The position numbers and the translations under genes were made by a program. The notes below the pieces were generated by a model, which did not search any database, was not told where the DNA came from, and saw nothing but the letters and a program-made list of their open reading frames with translations. A DNA stretch of 64,000 nucleotides from Pyrococcus sp. NA2 (lineage in GTDB: Archaea; Methanobacteriota_B; Thermococci; Thermococcales; Thermococcaceae), in assembly GCF_000211475.1 (NCBI RefSeq), contig NC_015474.1, positions 1,116,001 through 1,180,000 of the forward strand, written 5' to 3'. Below, one piece after another: positions 47,383 to 58,832 of this stretch; positions within the stretch are counted from its first letter, which is position 1, and every line of letters begins with the position of its first letter.

Positions 47383-48060
47383 ATGGTTAGATTGCCGTTC
47401 AGAGAGTCATATTATGAGGTTAAACCAACGAAGATAATAGCCCTTGCAAAGAATTATCCGGAGCATGCGAAGGAAATGGGAGATGAAGTTCCCGATGAGC
47501 CAGTAATATTTCTTAAGCCTCCCTCCTCATTAATAGGTCCAGGCTCCCCAATAATCCTTCCCAGGAAGAGCAGAAGAGTAGATCATGAAGTTGAGTTAGC
47601 CGTGATAATCGGGAAGAGAGCTAAAAATGTTTCCGCTGAGAAGGCCTTTGAATATGTTCTTGGCTACACGATAATTCTTGATATCACCGCTAGAGACCTT
47701 CAAGCCGAGGCGAGGAAGAAAGGTTATCCTTGGACTATATCGAAAGGATTCGATACCTTTGCTCCAATAGGACCTAGAATCGTTGATAAAAGGGAGCTTG
47801 ATCCGAGCGATCTGGAGATAGGATTAAAGGTTAACGGTAAGGTGAGACAACTCGGTAGGACAAGTCAAATGATCTTCAAGATTCCGGAGTTGATAGAGTA
47901 CATAAGCTCAATAATGACGCTTGAGCCAGGGGATATCATCGCTACTGGAACTCCTCCAGGGGTTGGTCCCTTGAGACATGGCGACGTTGTTGAGGCATGG
48001 ATTGAGGGGATTGGAAGTGTAAAATTTGAGGTATTAAGGGAGGATTCCATATTGTGTTGA
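47383..48060 (+). CDS. Fumarylacetoacetate hydrolase family protein
   Basis: A 225-residue protein of the FAH/DUF2437 type. Metal ligands appear in RVDHEVELAVIIGK (two Glu) and LDITARDLQ (Asp); the lysine in WTISKGFDTFAPIGP and GDIIATGTPPGVGPL are signature elements. Related enzymes are acylpyruvate hydrolases or oxaloacetate decarboxylases. It follows the nitrilase gene by nine bases and is probably in the same operon. GAGGTGAGAAG precedes the ATG. Confidence 0.92.
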   Translation: MVRLPFRESYYEVKPTKIIALAKNYPEHAKEMGDEVPDEPVIFLKPPSSLIGPGSPIILPRKSRRVDHEVELAVIIGKRAKNVSAEKAFEYVLGYTIILDITARDLQAEARKKGYPWTISKGFDTFAPIGPRIVDKRELDPSDLEIGLKVNGKVRQLGRTSQMIFKIPELIEYISSIMTLEPGDIIATGTPPGVGPLRHGDVVEAWIEGIGSVKFEVLREDSILC

Positions 48061-48070
48061 TAACTTGGTA

Positions 48071-50253
<2,183 letters not shown>

Positions 50254-50658
50254 TCCTTATCACCGTTATCTCAAATACAACTGTTCCTCCAGGGGTATAA
50301 GGTGGTCCAGGATCCGGACATTGGACGTAGGCTTTTTTCTCCGTTCCAAGTCCTATCTCGTTTGGCTTTACTCCTTTTCTAAATGCAATTATATATGGTA
50401 ATATGGATGCAAAGGCATGAATACATAGGGCATCTGTTTCATTAAGTTTCACTTCTGGCCCCTCTATTATTATTTTATCACCTATTTTGAATACAGGACA
50501 ACTCCCCCTTATCGCTTTCACTTTTATCACTAGTCTTTCCATGTCCTCCTCACCTATCAAAGGATTTAAAAGGTTTGGAAAATAAATCTTATTAGCAAAG
50601 TCTTAGTAATGTTGATTATACTTGTGAAGTTTGATGCTTAATCTTAGGAGATAAGGGA

Positions 50659-52083
50659 GTGGTGGTGTCTGCGGTGGCTGAGGATATCGAGGCAAAAATA
50701 AGAAGACTTAGGGAATTGGGGAGGACTGTGGGTGAGGAAGAACAGCCTTCAGCTCCAGGCCCTCCTAAACCTCCAAAAAGAAGGGTTTCTAGAATCGGGA
50801 TGTTCAGGGAGAGAGAAAGACGAAAAAGAATTATAGTTGGGGCATTAGTTCTAGCGATCATAATTATTGGTGCAGTTATTAGCATATATACATACCTTGA
50901 AAGCAAAGCTGCAAGGGAATTAGAGGCGGCAAAAAAGGTTAAGATATCTGAGGTAAATAAATGCTTTACCGGCGAACTTGCAAATGATACAGTTAAGGTT
51001 CAACTTATAAATAGAATTCTTGCAGCGAAAAGTATAGAGGAATTGCAAACAATAAATGTAAAGGAGATCTGTGAAAAAAGAAAACAAGAAATTTTGGAAG
51101 CAAAACGTCGTGCTGAGGAGGAGAAAAAAGCTAAGGAATTGGCAGCTTTGAAAAATCAGACTAAAGAAAATATAAAACTTGCCTTTGAACCATTATTGCA
51201 GGTTCAAGTTCCAGATGAATTAAGAGCTGAAATAATCTCAACTTATAATACCCTGCTCAGTAAAGTAGATCTAGCAAAAACAAAGGAAGAAGTCCTCTCG
51301 ATATCTCCAGATCAGTACCTGTTAAACTTATGGAAGAAGGTGTATTATTATAAGATAGACTCTGTTCCAACGAAGGAAGTTATACTAAGGAGAGGAAAGG
51401 AAATTAAAGTGTATACTAAGGAAGAGGCCAAAGAAATTATAAGCAAAGTGAACGATCTATCAGATCTCCTACAGTATTCTGTCGAAGAGGTTAAGTTTGT
51501 TCAAATTGCCCTAGTTCTACCTAGGGATAATGTAGTCGGTGGATTCCTGGAGCCAGGAGATGAAATAAAAATTTATGCTAGGAGCAATGGAACCAACTTT
51601 GAGGAGATAGCTCCAGAAGGTAGGGTAGTTATGGTACTATTCGCAGTAAACACAATCAATGTTTACGAATCAGAGACAAAAACAAATTCTATATCATCCT
51701 CTGCCTCAACGACATCTCAGCAATCATCAACAACGAGTTATTCACCTGGAGAGGAAACAACATACCAATCATCTCAAACTTCGCAAACACAAACATCAAC
51801 AACCCAGACAACCAGCGAGACAATATCTGCAAGTTACTCCTATTCAGTAAATCTTGCTGAGATACTTAAGGCGATAGCTGCTGGGAAAATAGCTGACCCT
51901 GAAAGGGTAAAAGCAGAACTTGAAAAGTATGGGTGGCATGTTTTAGACTTAGAAAAAGAGACAAACTTAATGGCATTGCCCGAGGACACTAAGGTCCTGG
52001 TGCTGATTGAAGTTCCAAAAGATTTCGTGCCAGAGATACTAACTTATAGAACTTCAGTTGTCATAGCAAAAGTTTCGGGGTGA
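50659..52083 (+). CDS. DUF515 protein, pilus/secretion-system component
   Basis: A 474-residue protein: a cytoplasmic charged N terminus (1-57) with Pro-rich PGPPKPPKRR, one transmembrane helix (58-80), an external helical region (85-230), a beta region (240-335), a Ser/Thr/Gln-rich linker (about 345-395), and a C-terminal domain. The layout resembles DUF515 proteins found next to type IV pilus-like genes. GTG 50659 has AGGAGAT upstream; GTG 50674 is an alternative start. It heads the five-gene operon. Role inferred as assembly-platform or periplasmic component. Confidence 0.78.
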   Translation: MVVSAVAEDIEAKIRRLRELGRTVGEEEQPSAPGPPKPPKRRVSRIGMFRERERRKRIIVGALVLAIIIIGAVISIYTYLESKAARELEAAKKVKISEVNKCFTGELANDTVKVQLINRILAAKSIEELQTINVKEICEKRKQEILEAKRRAEEEKKAKELAALKNQTKENIKLAFEPLLQVQVPDELRAEIISTYNTLLSKVDLAKTKEEVLSISPDQYLLNLWKKVYYYKIDSVPTKEVILRRGKEIKVYTKEEAKEIISKVNDLSDLLQYSVEEVKFVQIALVLPRDNVVGGFLEPGDEIKIYARSNGTNFEEIAPEGRVVMVLFAVNTINVYESETKTNSISSSASTTSQQSSTTSYSPGEETTYQSSQTSQTQTSTTQTTSETISASYSYSVNLAEILKAIAAGKIADPERVKAELEKYGWHVLDLEKETNLMALPEDTKVLVLIEVPKDFVPEILTYRTSVVIAKVSG

Positions 52084-52089
52084 TAGATC

Positions 52090-53031
52090 ATGAAGAGAGT
52101 TTTCACTATATTCTTCTTTTTAATTCTCATGACAATCATGCCGGCGTCATCTCAGGAGAGTAGAAACAACATTTACCTTACTGGCATCGTAAACCTTGAG
52201 TTAAACATGACGCTTGTAAACACTGGGGATACCCCGAAATTCATCCTAATAAATCCAAGGTATCAATTCCAAGTTATAAGGGAAAATCTCAGTGAATGGA
52301 GCAATACAATTGAACCAGACCAAATATACATAAATGCTCCAAGAAAGAATATTCTAAACTATAGAGTTGGTTTTTGGATATATCCTCATGAGACCGTAAA
52401 GGTGAGGCTAATCATCAATGAGTCTTACCCCCTGATTGTTTCATTCAGGGATTTTAAATCTCAAGGGTGTACAGGTGAAATCTACGTCAAAAATGGTAAG
52501 GCGTTCATCAATGTGCCTCAAGATTACATAATGCCAGTATGTGAAGTTATATTCCCACAATTACTGAACTATCCCAAGTATATAGCTCCTGAGGGAGCAT
52601 TTTCCTGGGATCCCTCAATAGTCCTATATAAATATGAAGGTATCGTACAGTTCAAAATAATCCATAACTCTACATGTGAACAACAGATATTTAGGGATGT
52701 CTTTGCTGTTGCTCCACCTTTGCTGTTTCCAAATGCCAAAGTCTATGATTTCACACCCCATCCAACTATGAGCTACTTAGAGTATATAAAGTACCTCAAA
52801 TTAACATACAGCCCATCTAACTTAGAAAATATGAACAAAAAGTTTAACATTGATACAGATACTGTACTCTACGACATGAAACTGGGACTTATGAGCACGA
52901 AAGTTAAAACTCCTACCATAGAAAGCGTTAAGTTGAAGAAAGTAGATTATCCTATTTGGATAATATGGTTGGGAGACGGGTCTTCAGTTGAGATAAAATA
53001 CAAGTTCATGTGGGTGAGAGGGAGTGGGTGA
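52090..53031 (+). CDS. Exported protein of the pilus-like locus, unknown
   Basis: No family recognised. The 313-residue product begins with a signal peptide (KRVFTIFFFLILMTIMPASSQ). Beyond it the protein is rich in beta strands and has five or six cysteines (CTGE, PVCEV, STCEQQ) and several N-glycosylation sequons. The short hydrophobic YPIWIIWLGDG stretch near the end may be a weak membrane anchor. Its place between the DUF515 protein and the ATPase suggests an extracytoplasmic part of the apparatus. Confidence 0.7.
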   Translation: MKRVFTIFFFLILMTIMPASSQESRNNIYLTGIVNLELNMTLVNTGDTPKFILINPRYQFQVIRENLSEWSNTIEPDQIYINAPRKNILNYRVGFWIYPHETVKVRLIINESYPLIVSFRDFKSQGCTGEIYVKNGKAFINVPQDYIMPVCEVIFPQLLNYPKYIAPEGAFSWDPSIVLYKYEGIVQFKIIHNSTCEQQIFRDVFAVAPPLLFPNAKVYDFTPHPTMSYLEYIKYLKLTYSPSNLENMNKKFNIDTDTVLYDMKLGLMSTKVKTPTIESVKLKKVDYPIWIIWLGDGSSVEIKYKFMWVRGSG

Positions 53032-55510
53032 AGAGGAAAAGAAGAAAGTGAGATCTTGGATCGATGAGATATTGAGTAGCGATAATCTAACCCTAGAGTC
53101 AATACTCAAGAAGACACCAGGGAATGAATCCACTAAAAAACCTCCTAAGCCTAAGAAGGAAGAGTCTTTTACACTAGGATCCTTGTTAGCAAATCCTGCC
53201 GCTACCCAGGAAAAAACTGAAAAGGAAGAACAACCTGCACTTCCTCTTGCTTTCCTCCAAAAAACTGGAGCTCCTAAATTAGAGGATATCTTGAAGAAAC
53301 CCAAGCCAGAAAGAGAAAGAAAAGAAGAAACGGGAATAAAAATCCAGGAAATTCTAATGCCATCAACGAAAAAAATTGGAGGTCAAGTATTGAAAGTTCT
53401 TGACGTGTATGGTAACGTTAGGATAGTGAGAATAAAAGGGGAGGCAGTTCCTATATATGAACTGAGTATACCAGAGCTAAGCAAAGAAGAAGAGAGACTG
53501 ATAAAGCTTGTGAGGGATAGAGCCATAGTGGAGATTCAAATAGATCCAGAGTCGATTCCAAACCTTGAAGAGAGGAGAAGAATTTTCCTCAAAGAAGTTA
53601 GAAAAATGGTAAAAGAGATGGCTCCAACACTTTCTGAGGGAAGAGTTGAGCTTCTCTCTGAGATAATAGTGCAGAACATGATAGGGTATGGAAAGTTAGA
53701 TCCACTAGTTAGGGACGATAATCTCGAAGAAATTATGGTAATTGGAATTAATAGGCCTGTTTACGTTTGGCATAGAAGGTTTGGAATGTGCAAAACTAAC
53801 ATAGTCTTTGACAACGAGCGTGAAATCTTGACGATAATTGAGAGAATAGCAAGAGAAGTTGGAAGGAGGATAGACCAGCAAAATCCACTTTTAGATGCAA
53901 GACTTCCAGATGGTAGTAGAGTGAATGCCACATTGCCACCAATAAGTTTGGATGGTCCAACCTTGACGATAAGGAAGTTTAAGAAGGATCCATTAACTAT
54001 CATAGACCTAATAAAGTTCAGAACGTTAAATTCAGAAGTTGCAGCATTCTTATGGCTTCTAGTCGATGGCCTTGGTGTTAAACCTGCAAATATACTTGTT
54101 GCTGGTGGTACGGGTTCAGGTAAAACAACCACCCTAAACTCATTGGCGATGTTCATCCCACCCAGTGAGAGAGTGATAAGCATAGAAGATACAGCTGAGC
54201 TACAGCTTCCAATAGAGCATTGGGTAAGATTAGAGACGAGGCCTCCAAACGTTGAAGGAAAAGGAGAAATAACAATGGATGATCTGGTCAAGAACACCTT
54301 GCGTATGCGTCCAGATAGGATAATAGTAGGTGAGGTTAGGGGACCAGAGGCAAGGACAATGTTTACAGCAATGAACACAGGTCACGATGGAGCTCTTTAT
54401 GGATTTGCCGAGATTAAGCTTCCCGATGGAAGTTCTAGACAGATAGGTGAGGTGGTTGATGAGTTCTTTACCAAGTATCCCAACAGGGTGAAAACTTACA
54501 AGGGTCTCGAATACATAGAACTTAAGGACAAAGATCGCTTTGAAGTCGTTGGAATTAGTTCAGATCTTAAGGCTGGAAGTTATACGGTTTCTAGAGTCTG
54601 GAGGAAGAGAGTTAAGAACAATGAGAAGCTTCTGAGGATAAGAACTAAGAACGGTAAAGAGGTAGTAGCAACCAGAGACCATCCATTCTTCGTGTTGTCC
54701 GGAATGGAGGTTGTAAGGAAAGAAGCCGAAAGGCTAAGTATAGGGGATAAGATCGCTACTATGAACTTCTTCAGAGAAGAATTCAACACGAATTTAAGAT
54801 TATCCAAAATCCCTGACTCCATAGAAGCTTCAAGTACAATAGGTTGGAAGTATATAGAGGCTCTCAGGTTACTTACTGAGGGGGATGTTTACTGGGACGA
54901 AATTGTCTCAATTGAGGAAGTCTCCCCTAGAGATCTTGGAATAGTATATGCCTACGATCTAACGGTGGAAGGTGCCCACAATTACATTGCAAATGGCATA
55001 GTTGTTTCAAACTGTATGGGCACTATCCACTCAAATTCAGCCAGGGAGACCATAATTAGGCTTGAGAGTCCTCCAATGAACGTTCCAAGAATTATGATAC
55101 CCGCCCTTGATATCATAATCATGCAGGTTAGATATCATACCAGAAAGAAGGGTACGATAAGGAGAATCACGGAGATAGCTGAGATTTCTGGAATTGAGGG
55201 CGAGAGTGTTCAGTTAAACTTCCTCTACAAATATGACCCTGCAAAAGATGAACTAGTGAGGACAGAAGTTCCGAGTAGATTCTTGAATATCTTGAGTTAT
55301 CACACTGGAATGAGTATAGATGAGTTGTACTATGAAATTGAGAAGAGGAGGCTAGTGTTGGATTGGATGATAGAAAAGGGGATAAGGAGAATTGATGAGG
55401 TTGGCGCTCAGATAAGAGAATTCTATATTGACGAGGAGGAATTCTTCAAGAAGCTTGAGAGAGAGGCCACTACTATTGAGATGAGCAAGAAGGTTAAGGA
55501 GTTCATTTGA
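53024..55510 (+). CDS. klbA: KlbA-type GspE/TadA secretion ATPase precursor with intein
   Basis: The 828-residue precursor gives a 621-residue ATPase after loss of a 207-residue intein. The N terminus (1-115) is Lys/Glu/Pro-rich. The core carries Walker A GGTGSGKTTT at 361-370, the Asp box ISIEDTAELQLP, Walker B RIIVGEVRGPEA and, after the intein, the His box CMGTIHSNSARE. It should power pilus assembly or secretion with the two TadC proteins downstream. GTG 53024 has GGTGAGAGGGA upstream and overlaps the preceding gene by eight bases. Confidence 0.94.
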   Translation: MGEEEKKKVRSWIDEILSSDNLTLESILKKTPGNESTKKPPKPKKEESFTLGSLLANPAATQEKTEKEEQPALPLAFLQKTGAPKLEDILKKPKPERERKEETGIKIQEILMPSTKKIGGQVLKVLDVYGNVRIVRIKGEAVPIYELSIPELSKEEERLIKLVRDRAIVEIQIDPESIPNLEERRRIFLKEVRKMVKEMAPTLSEGRVELLSEIIVQNMIGYGKLDPLVRDDNLEEIMVIGINRPVYVWHRRFGMCKTNIVFDNEREILTIIERIAREVGRRIDQQNPLLDARLPDGSRVNATLPPISLDGPTLTIRKFKKDPLTIIDLIKFRTLNSEVAAFLWLLVDGLGVKPANILVAGGTGSGKTTTLNSLAMFIPPSERVISIEDTAELQLPIEHWVRLETRPPNVEGKGEITMDDLVKNTLRMRPDRIIVGEVRGPEARTMFTAMNTGHDGALYGFAEIKLPDGSSRQIGEVVDEFFTKYPNRVKTYKGLEYIELKDKDRFEVVGISSDLKAGSYTVSRVWRKRVKNNEKLLRIRTKNGKEVVATRDHPFFVLSGMEVVRKEAERLSIGDKIATMNFFREEFNTNLRLSKIPDSIEASSTIGWKYIEALRLLTEGDVYWDEIVSIEEVSPRDLGIVYAYDLTVEGAHNYIANGIVVSNCMGTIHSNSARETIIRLESPPMNVPRIMIPALDIIIMQVRYHTRKKGTIRRITEIAEISGIEGESVQLNFLYKYDPAKDELVRTEVPSRFLNILSYHTGMSIDELYYEIEKRRLVLDWMIEKGIRRIDEVGAQIREFYIDEEEFFKKLEREATTIEMSKKVKEFI
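54392..55012 (+). other. KlbA intein (207 residues), Ala-1 class
   Basis: The intein starts at A457 (ALYGFAEIKLPDGSSRQ) directly after host NTGHDG and ends at N663 in HNYIANGIVVSN before host Cys. Block B TRDHPFF is intact. It lacks the usual Cys/Ser first residue, as in known KlbA inteins that splice by direct attack of the +1 Cys. The residue before Asn is Ser, not His. No endonuclease domain is seen. Confidence 0.93.
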
Positions 55511-55521
55511 GGGTGGATACC

Positions 55522-56589
55522 ATGACAAAAGTTTTAGATGGGTTCCTAAGGTTCCTGGAGAGACTTGGAGGTAAGACAATTGAGATTACTGAAGTGCCCA
55601 TCAGGCGTCTGCCTAGGAGAGAATTAACTGTAAAGGAGAGGTTAGAATTACTCAAGAAAATGAGAGAAGAAATTGAAGAAGAAAGAGAAAGTGAGGAAGA
55701 AAAATTTATTGAAGAGGCTATAGAATGGCGTGAGAAGACTATCCAAAAACCTCTTTCAGATAGAATTGCTGAAGTCTTTCTGAGATACTTTAGGGGACCT
55801 GTTGAGTCATTAAGCGGGTCAATAAAAGGCCTGGAAGAGGATCTCTACAGGGCGAATATACTCATGCCAAAAGAGAAATATGTGGCCCTCATGTTAGCCG
55901 TTGGAATAATAGCTGGAATCATGGGGTTTTTCCTTGGAATAATAACTGAAATGTCAATGGATATGAATTTGGCACTTGGAATAGTAGGTTTTCTACTTGG
56001 ATTTGTTTACATGAGATTCTATCCTAAAAGCGTCTGGAGGAGAAGGGTTGAAGAGGTCGAGAGAAGTTTGCCCTATGTTTTGAGGCATATGGCTTCTCTT
56101 TTGAGTGCTGGAATTGGGCTTGCAGAGACAATGGTGTCGGTGGCAAAGTCGGACTATGGGGTAATCTCTGAGGAGTTCAGAATGGTAATTCAAGAGATGC
56201 ATAAAGGATCCAGCTTTGAAGATGCACTAACGAAGTTTGAGGAAAAAATGAAGTCTGACATGGTAAGTAGGGTAGTCAAACAAATTCTAAGGGCTTTAAA
56301 ATTTGGAGGAAACTTATCCGACATATTGTACAAAATGGCAGATGAGTTCTCCTTTGAGTATAGGATAAAGCTAATGGATTATGTTCAGAAAATAAATGGA
56401 ATATCATTTGTTTACATGTTCATGACCGTTGTCATGCCAACTCTTTTAATTGTCGTTATATTAGCAGGCTCAATATTCGTTAAAAGGCTTATTGTGGATG
56501 TGACTGGTTTGGCAGTAATTTTCCTCATGGGATTTCCAGCATTGTCATTCATAATAATTACAATAATTAAGAGGGCTGAACCGAGGTGA
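55522..56589 (+). CDS. TadC/GspF-like pilus platform protein 1
   Basis: A 355-residue membrane protein. After a charged cytoplasmic N terminus it has two helices (about 125-170), a cytoplasmic GspF domain with ERSLPYVLRHMASLLSAGIGLAETM and FEDALTKFEEKM, and two C-terminal helices. It is the membrane platform that couples the ATPase to pilus subunits. The start is ATG 55522 with GAGGGTGGATACC upstream. It follows klbA by 11 bases. Confidence 0.88.
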   Translation: MTKVLDGFLRFLERLGGKTIEITEVPIRRLPRRELTVKERLELLKKMREEIEEERESEEEKFIEEAIEWREKTIQKPLSDRIAEVFLRYFRGPVESLSGSIKGLEEDLYRANILMPKEKYVALMLAVGIIAGIMGFFLGIITEMSMDMNLALGIVGFLLGFVYMRFYPKSVWRRRVEEVERSLPYVLRHMASLLSAGIGLAETMVSVAKSDYGVISEEFRMVIQEMHKGSSFEDALTKFEEKMKSDMVSRVVKQILRALKFGGNLSDILYKMADEFSFEYRIKLMDYVQKINGISFVYMFMTVVMPTLLIVVILAGSIFVKRLIVDVTGLAVIFLMGFPALSFIIITIIKRAEPR

Positions 56590-56595
56590 AGTAGT

Positions 56596-57513
56596 TTGCC
56601 TGAGAATAAGGGGTTTGGAGTTAAAGTTACTAAGGCCATAGAAAGGATAGTGCCAAAGAAGTATCTCAAGAGGTACGATTTACTCTTGTATTCGGCAGGC
56701 ATAGATTTCAAAGCTTCAGAATACATAGCTATATCTCTAGCTCTGGGGATTATTGGAGGGGCAACGGTGTTCATTCTTGTGAACTCAGTAAAATTGCTTC
56801 TAATATCTTTCCTCGTTATCTTTGCTACATTCCTTTATGTGTATCCCAACTTTAGGATAATAAAAAGAATAGAAGAAATGGAGAGGGCATTACCAGATGC
56901 GTTCTTTTATTTGGCAGGTTCGTTAAGGGCGGGAGTTTCATTTTCTGAAGCCCTTGAGGAGTTATCGACTGCAAAGTTTGGAGCATTAACTAGAGAATTC
57001 ATGAGAACCGTTGCAGAGATGAAGAGGGGTAGGCCCACTGTTGATGCACTAAGGGCATTTGCACTTAGAAATAAGAGATCTCCAATAATCTATAGGTCAA
57101 TGATGATCATAATCGAAGCCCTTGAGAGAGGAGCTCCAATGGCAGATGTTCTAGTTGCTGTGGGTAATGACGTTAGGGAGATATTAAGGATAAAAAACGA
57201 AAGAAAGGCCTCGACAGGTATGCAGATGATGTTCTTTCTGACATCTGGAGGATTCGTTGGGCCCTTTATCGTTGCTGTAGTTTCGAATATAGCTAAATTT
57301 ATAACACTGAGCAATGCCGGTATCCAGATCCCTGTTAGTGATCTAAGAATAATCCTTTGGCTATTCTCAATAATTCAAGGATTCGTGACTGGAGTGGGAA
57401 TAGGAGTTATAAGGGAGGGTAAGTTTTCGACTGGTCTCAGATTCGGTGTTCTAATTGCCATAATGGCAGGTATCGTCTTCTGGGTAGGGACTAGGATAGG
57501 AATTGGATTCTAG
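56596..57513 (+). CDS. TadC/GspF-like pilus platform protein 2
   Basis: A 305-residue relative of the preceding gene: two hydrophobic helices near residues 50-90, a GspF domain (ERALPDAFFYLAGSLRAGVSFSEALEEL), then three helices at 210-300. Two platform proteins in tandem behind one ATPase is the archaeal TadB/TadC-like arrangement. The start is TTG 56596 with GAGGTGAAG upstream. It is the last gene of the operon; no pilin or prepilin peptidase follows. Confidence 0.88.
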   Translation: MPENKGFGVKVTKAIERIVPKKYLKRYDLLLYSAGIDFKASEYIAISLALGIIGGATVFILVNSVKLLLISFLVIFATFLYVYPNFRIIKRIEEMERALPDAFFYLAGSLRAGVSFSEALEELSTAKFGALTREFMRTVAEMKRGRPTVDALRAFALRNKRSPIIYRSMMIIIEALERGAPMADVLVAVGNDVREILRIKNERKASTGMQMMFFLTSGGFVGPFIVAVVSNIAKFITLSNAGIQIPVSDLRIILWLFSIIQGFVTGVGIGVIREGKFSTGLRFGVLIAIMAGIVFWVGTRIGIGF

Positions 57514-57593
57514 TGGTTCTCCTCTATATTCCATAAATCGTTTAAATGGCAATCTAATATTGATAATATGTCAAAAGTTAAGGGTGAGTACCC

Positions 57594-58643
57594 ATGTCTG
57601 AAAGGATGATAGCTATCATGAAGACGAAACCAGCCTATGGTGCAGAGCTTGTTGAAGTGGATGTTCCAAAGCCTGGTCCCGGTGAAGTTTTAATAAAGGT
57701 TCTAGCAACCAGCATATGTGGGACTGACCTACACATATACGAGTGGAACGAATGGGCCCAATCAAGAATAAAGCCACCACAGATCATGGGTCATGAGGTT
57801 GCAGGTGAAGTTGTTGAAGTTGGTCCAGGGGTCGAAGGGATAGAAGTTGGCGACTACGTAAGCGTCGAGACGCACATAGTTTGTGGAAAATGCTACGCAT
57901 GTAGAAGGGGACAGTACCACGTTTGTCAGAATACGAAGATATTCGGCGTAGATACAGATGGAGTTTTCGCTGAGTATGCTGTGGTTCCTGCCCAAAACGT
58001 TTGGAAGAATCCAAAGTCGATTCCTCCAGAATATGCAACCCTTCAAGAGCCCCTTGGAAATGCTGTTGATACGGTTTTGGCGGGCCCAATATCTGGTAAA
58101 AGCGTTCTAATAACAGGAGCTGGCCCATTGGGATTGCTAGGAATAGCTGTTGCAAAGGCATCTGGTGCCTATCCTGTTATAGTTTCTGAACCCAGTGAGT
58201 TTAGAAGGAATCTTGCGAAAAAGGTTGGTGCTGATTATGTAATAAATCCATTTGAGGAGGATGTAGTCAAAGAGGTAATGGACATAACTGATGGGAATGG
58301 CGTCGATGTTTTTTTGGAGTTCAGCGGAGCACCAAAGGCTCTAGAGCAGGGGCTTCAAGCTGTAACCCCGGCAGGTAGAGTATCTCTTTTAGGCCTATTC
58401 CCAGGAAAAGTTAGCATTGACTTCAACAATCTTATAATATTCAAGGCCTTGACGGTCTATGGAATAACTGGGAGACATTTATGGGAAACTTGGTACACGG
58501 TTTCAAGACTCCTTCAGAGTGGGAAACTTAACATAGACCCAATAATAACACACAAGTACAAGGGATTTGATAAGTATGAGGAGGCCTTTGAACTTATGAG
58601 GGCTGGCAAAACTGGCAAGGTTGTTTTTATGCTTAAAGATTAG
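57594..58643 (+). CDS. tdh: L-threonine 3-dehydrogenase
   Basis: A 349-residue zinc-dependent medium-chain dehydrogenase that oxidises threonine to 2-amino-3-ketobutyrate. The catalytic zinc ligands are C42, H67 and E68; the structural zinc site is C96, C99, C102 and C110. The NAD motif is [17 protein letters not shown]. The sequence closely resembles the characterised Pyrococcus TDH. GGGTGAGTACCC precedes the ATG. Confidence 0.96.
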   Translation: MSERMIAIMKTKPAYGAELVEVDVPKPGPGEVLIKVLATSICGTDLHIYEWNEWAQSRIKPPQIMGHEVAGEVVEVGPGVEGIEVGDYVSVETHIVCGKCYACRRGQYHVCQNTKIFGVDTDGVFAEYAVVPAQNVWKNPKSIPPEYATLQEPLGNAVDTVLAGPISGKSVLITGAGPLGLLGIAVAKASGAYPVIVSEPSEFRRNLAKKVGADYVINPFEEDVVKEVMDITDGNGVDVFLEFSGAPKALEQGLQAVTPAGRVSLLGLFPGKVSIDFNNLIIFKALTVYGITGRHLWETWYTVSRLLQSGKLNIDPIITHKYKGFDKYEEAFELMRAGKTGKVVFMLKD

Positions 58644-58733
58644 GTTTACTTTTGTAAACTTTTTTGTACGGATTTCAACCTTTTTTACCAAATGTTTATC
58701 TACCCTTTGTCCTATTCAATTTCGGTGAGTGAG

Positions 58734-58832
58734 ATGGACGTTGAATTAGTGATAAATCTTGAGAACTTCGAGATAATGATCACGTTCATTGAAAAATATT
58801 TAAAAAAGTCATTGACGATAGAGAGGGCGTAA
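58734..58832 (+). CDS. Possible small protein, 32 residues
   Basis: An ATG with GGTGAGTGAG directly upstream opens a frame of MDVELVINLENFEIMITFIE followed by KYLKKSLTIERA. It is amphipathic and mostly helical or strand-like. An AT-rich promoter-like stretch (58672-58700) lies upstream, and the end overlaps the convergent pheT gene by 24 bases. The only support is the good binding site and promoter; it could be chance. Confidence 0.35.
   Translation: MDVELVINLENFEIMITFIEKYLKKSLTIERA

Noticed and set aside
53761-54378. 205-codon minus-strand open frame inside klbA
   Set aside because: Antisense of the conserved ATPase core with no start signal or recognisable domain.
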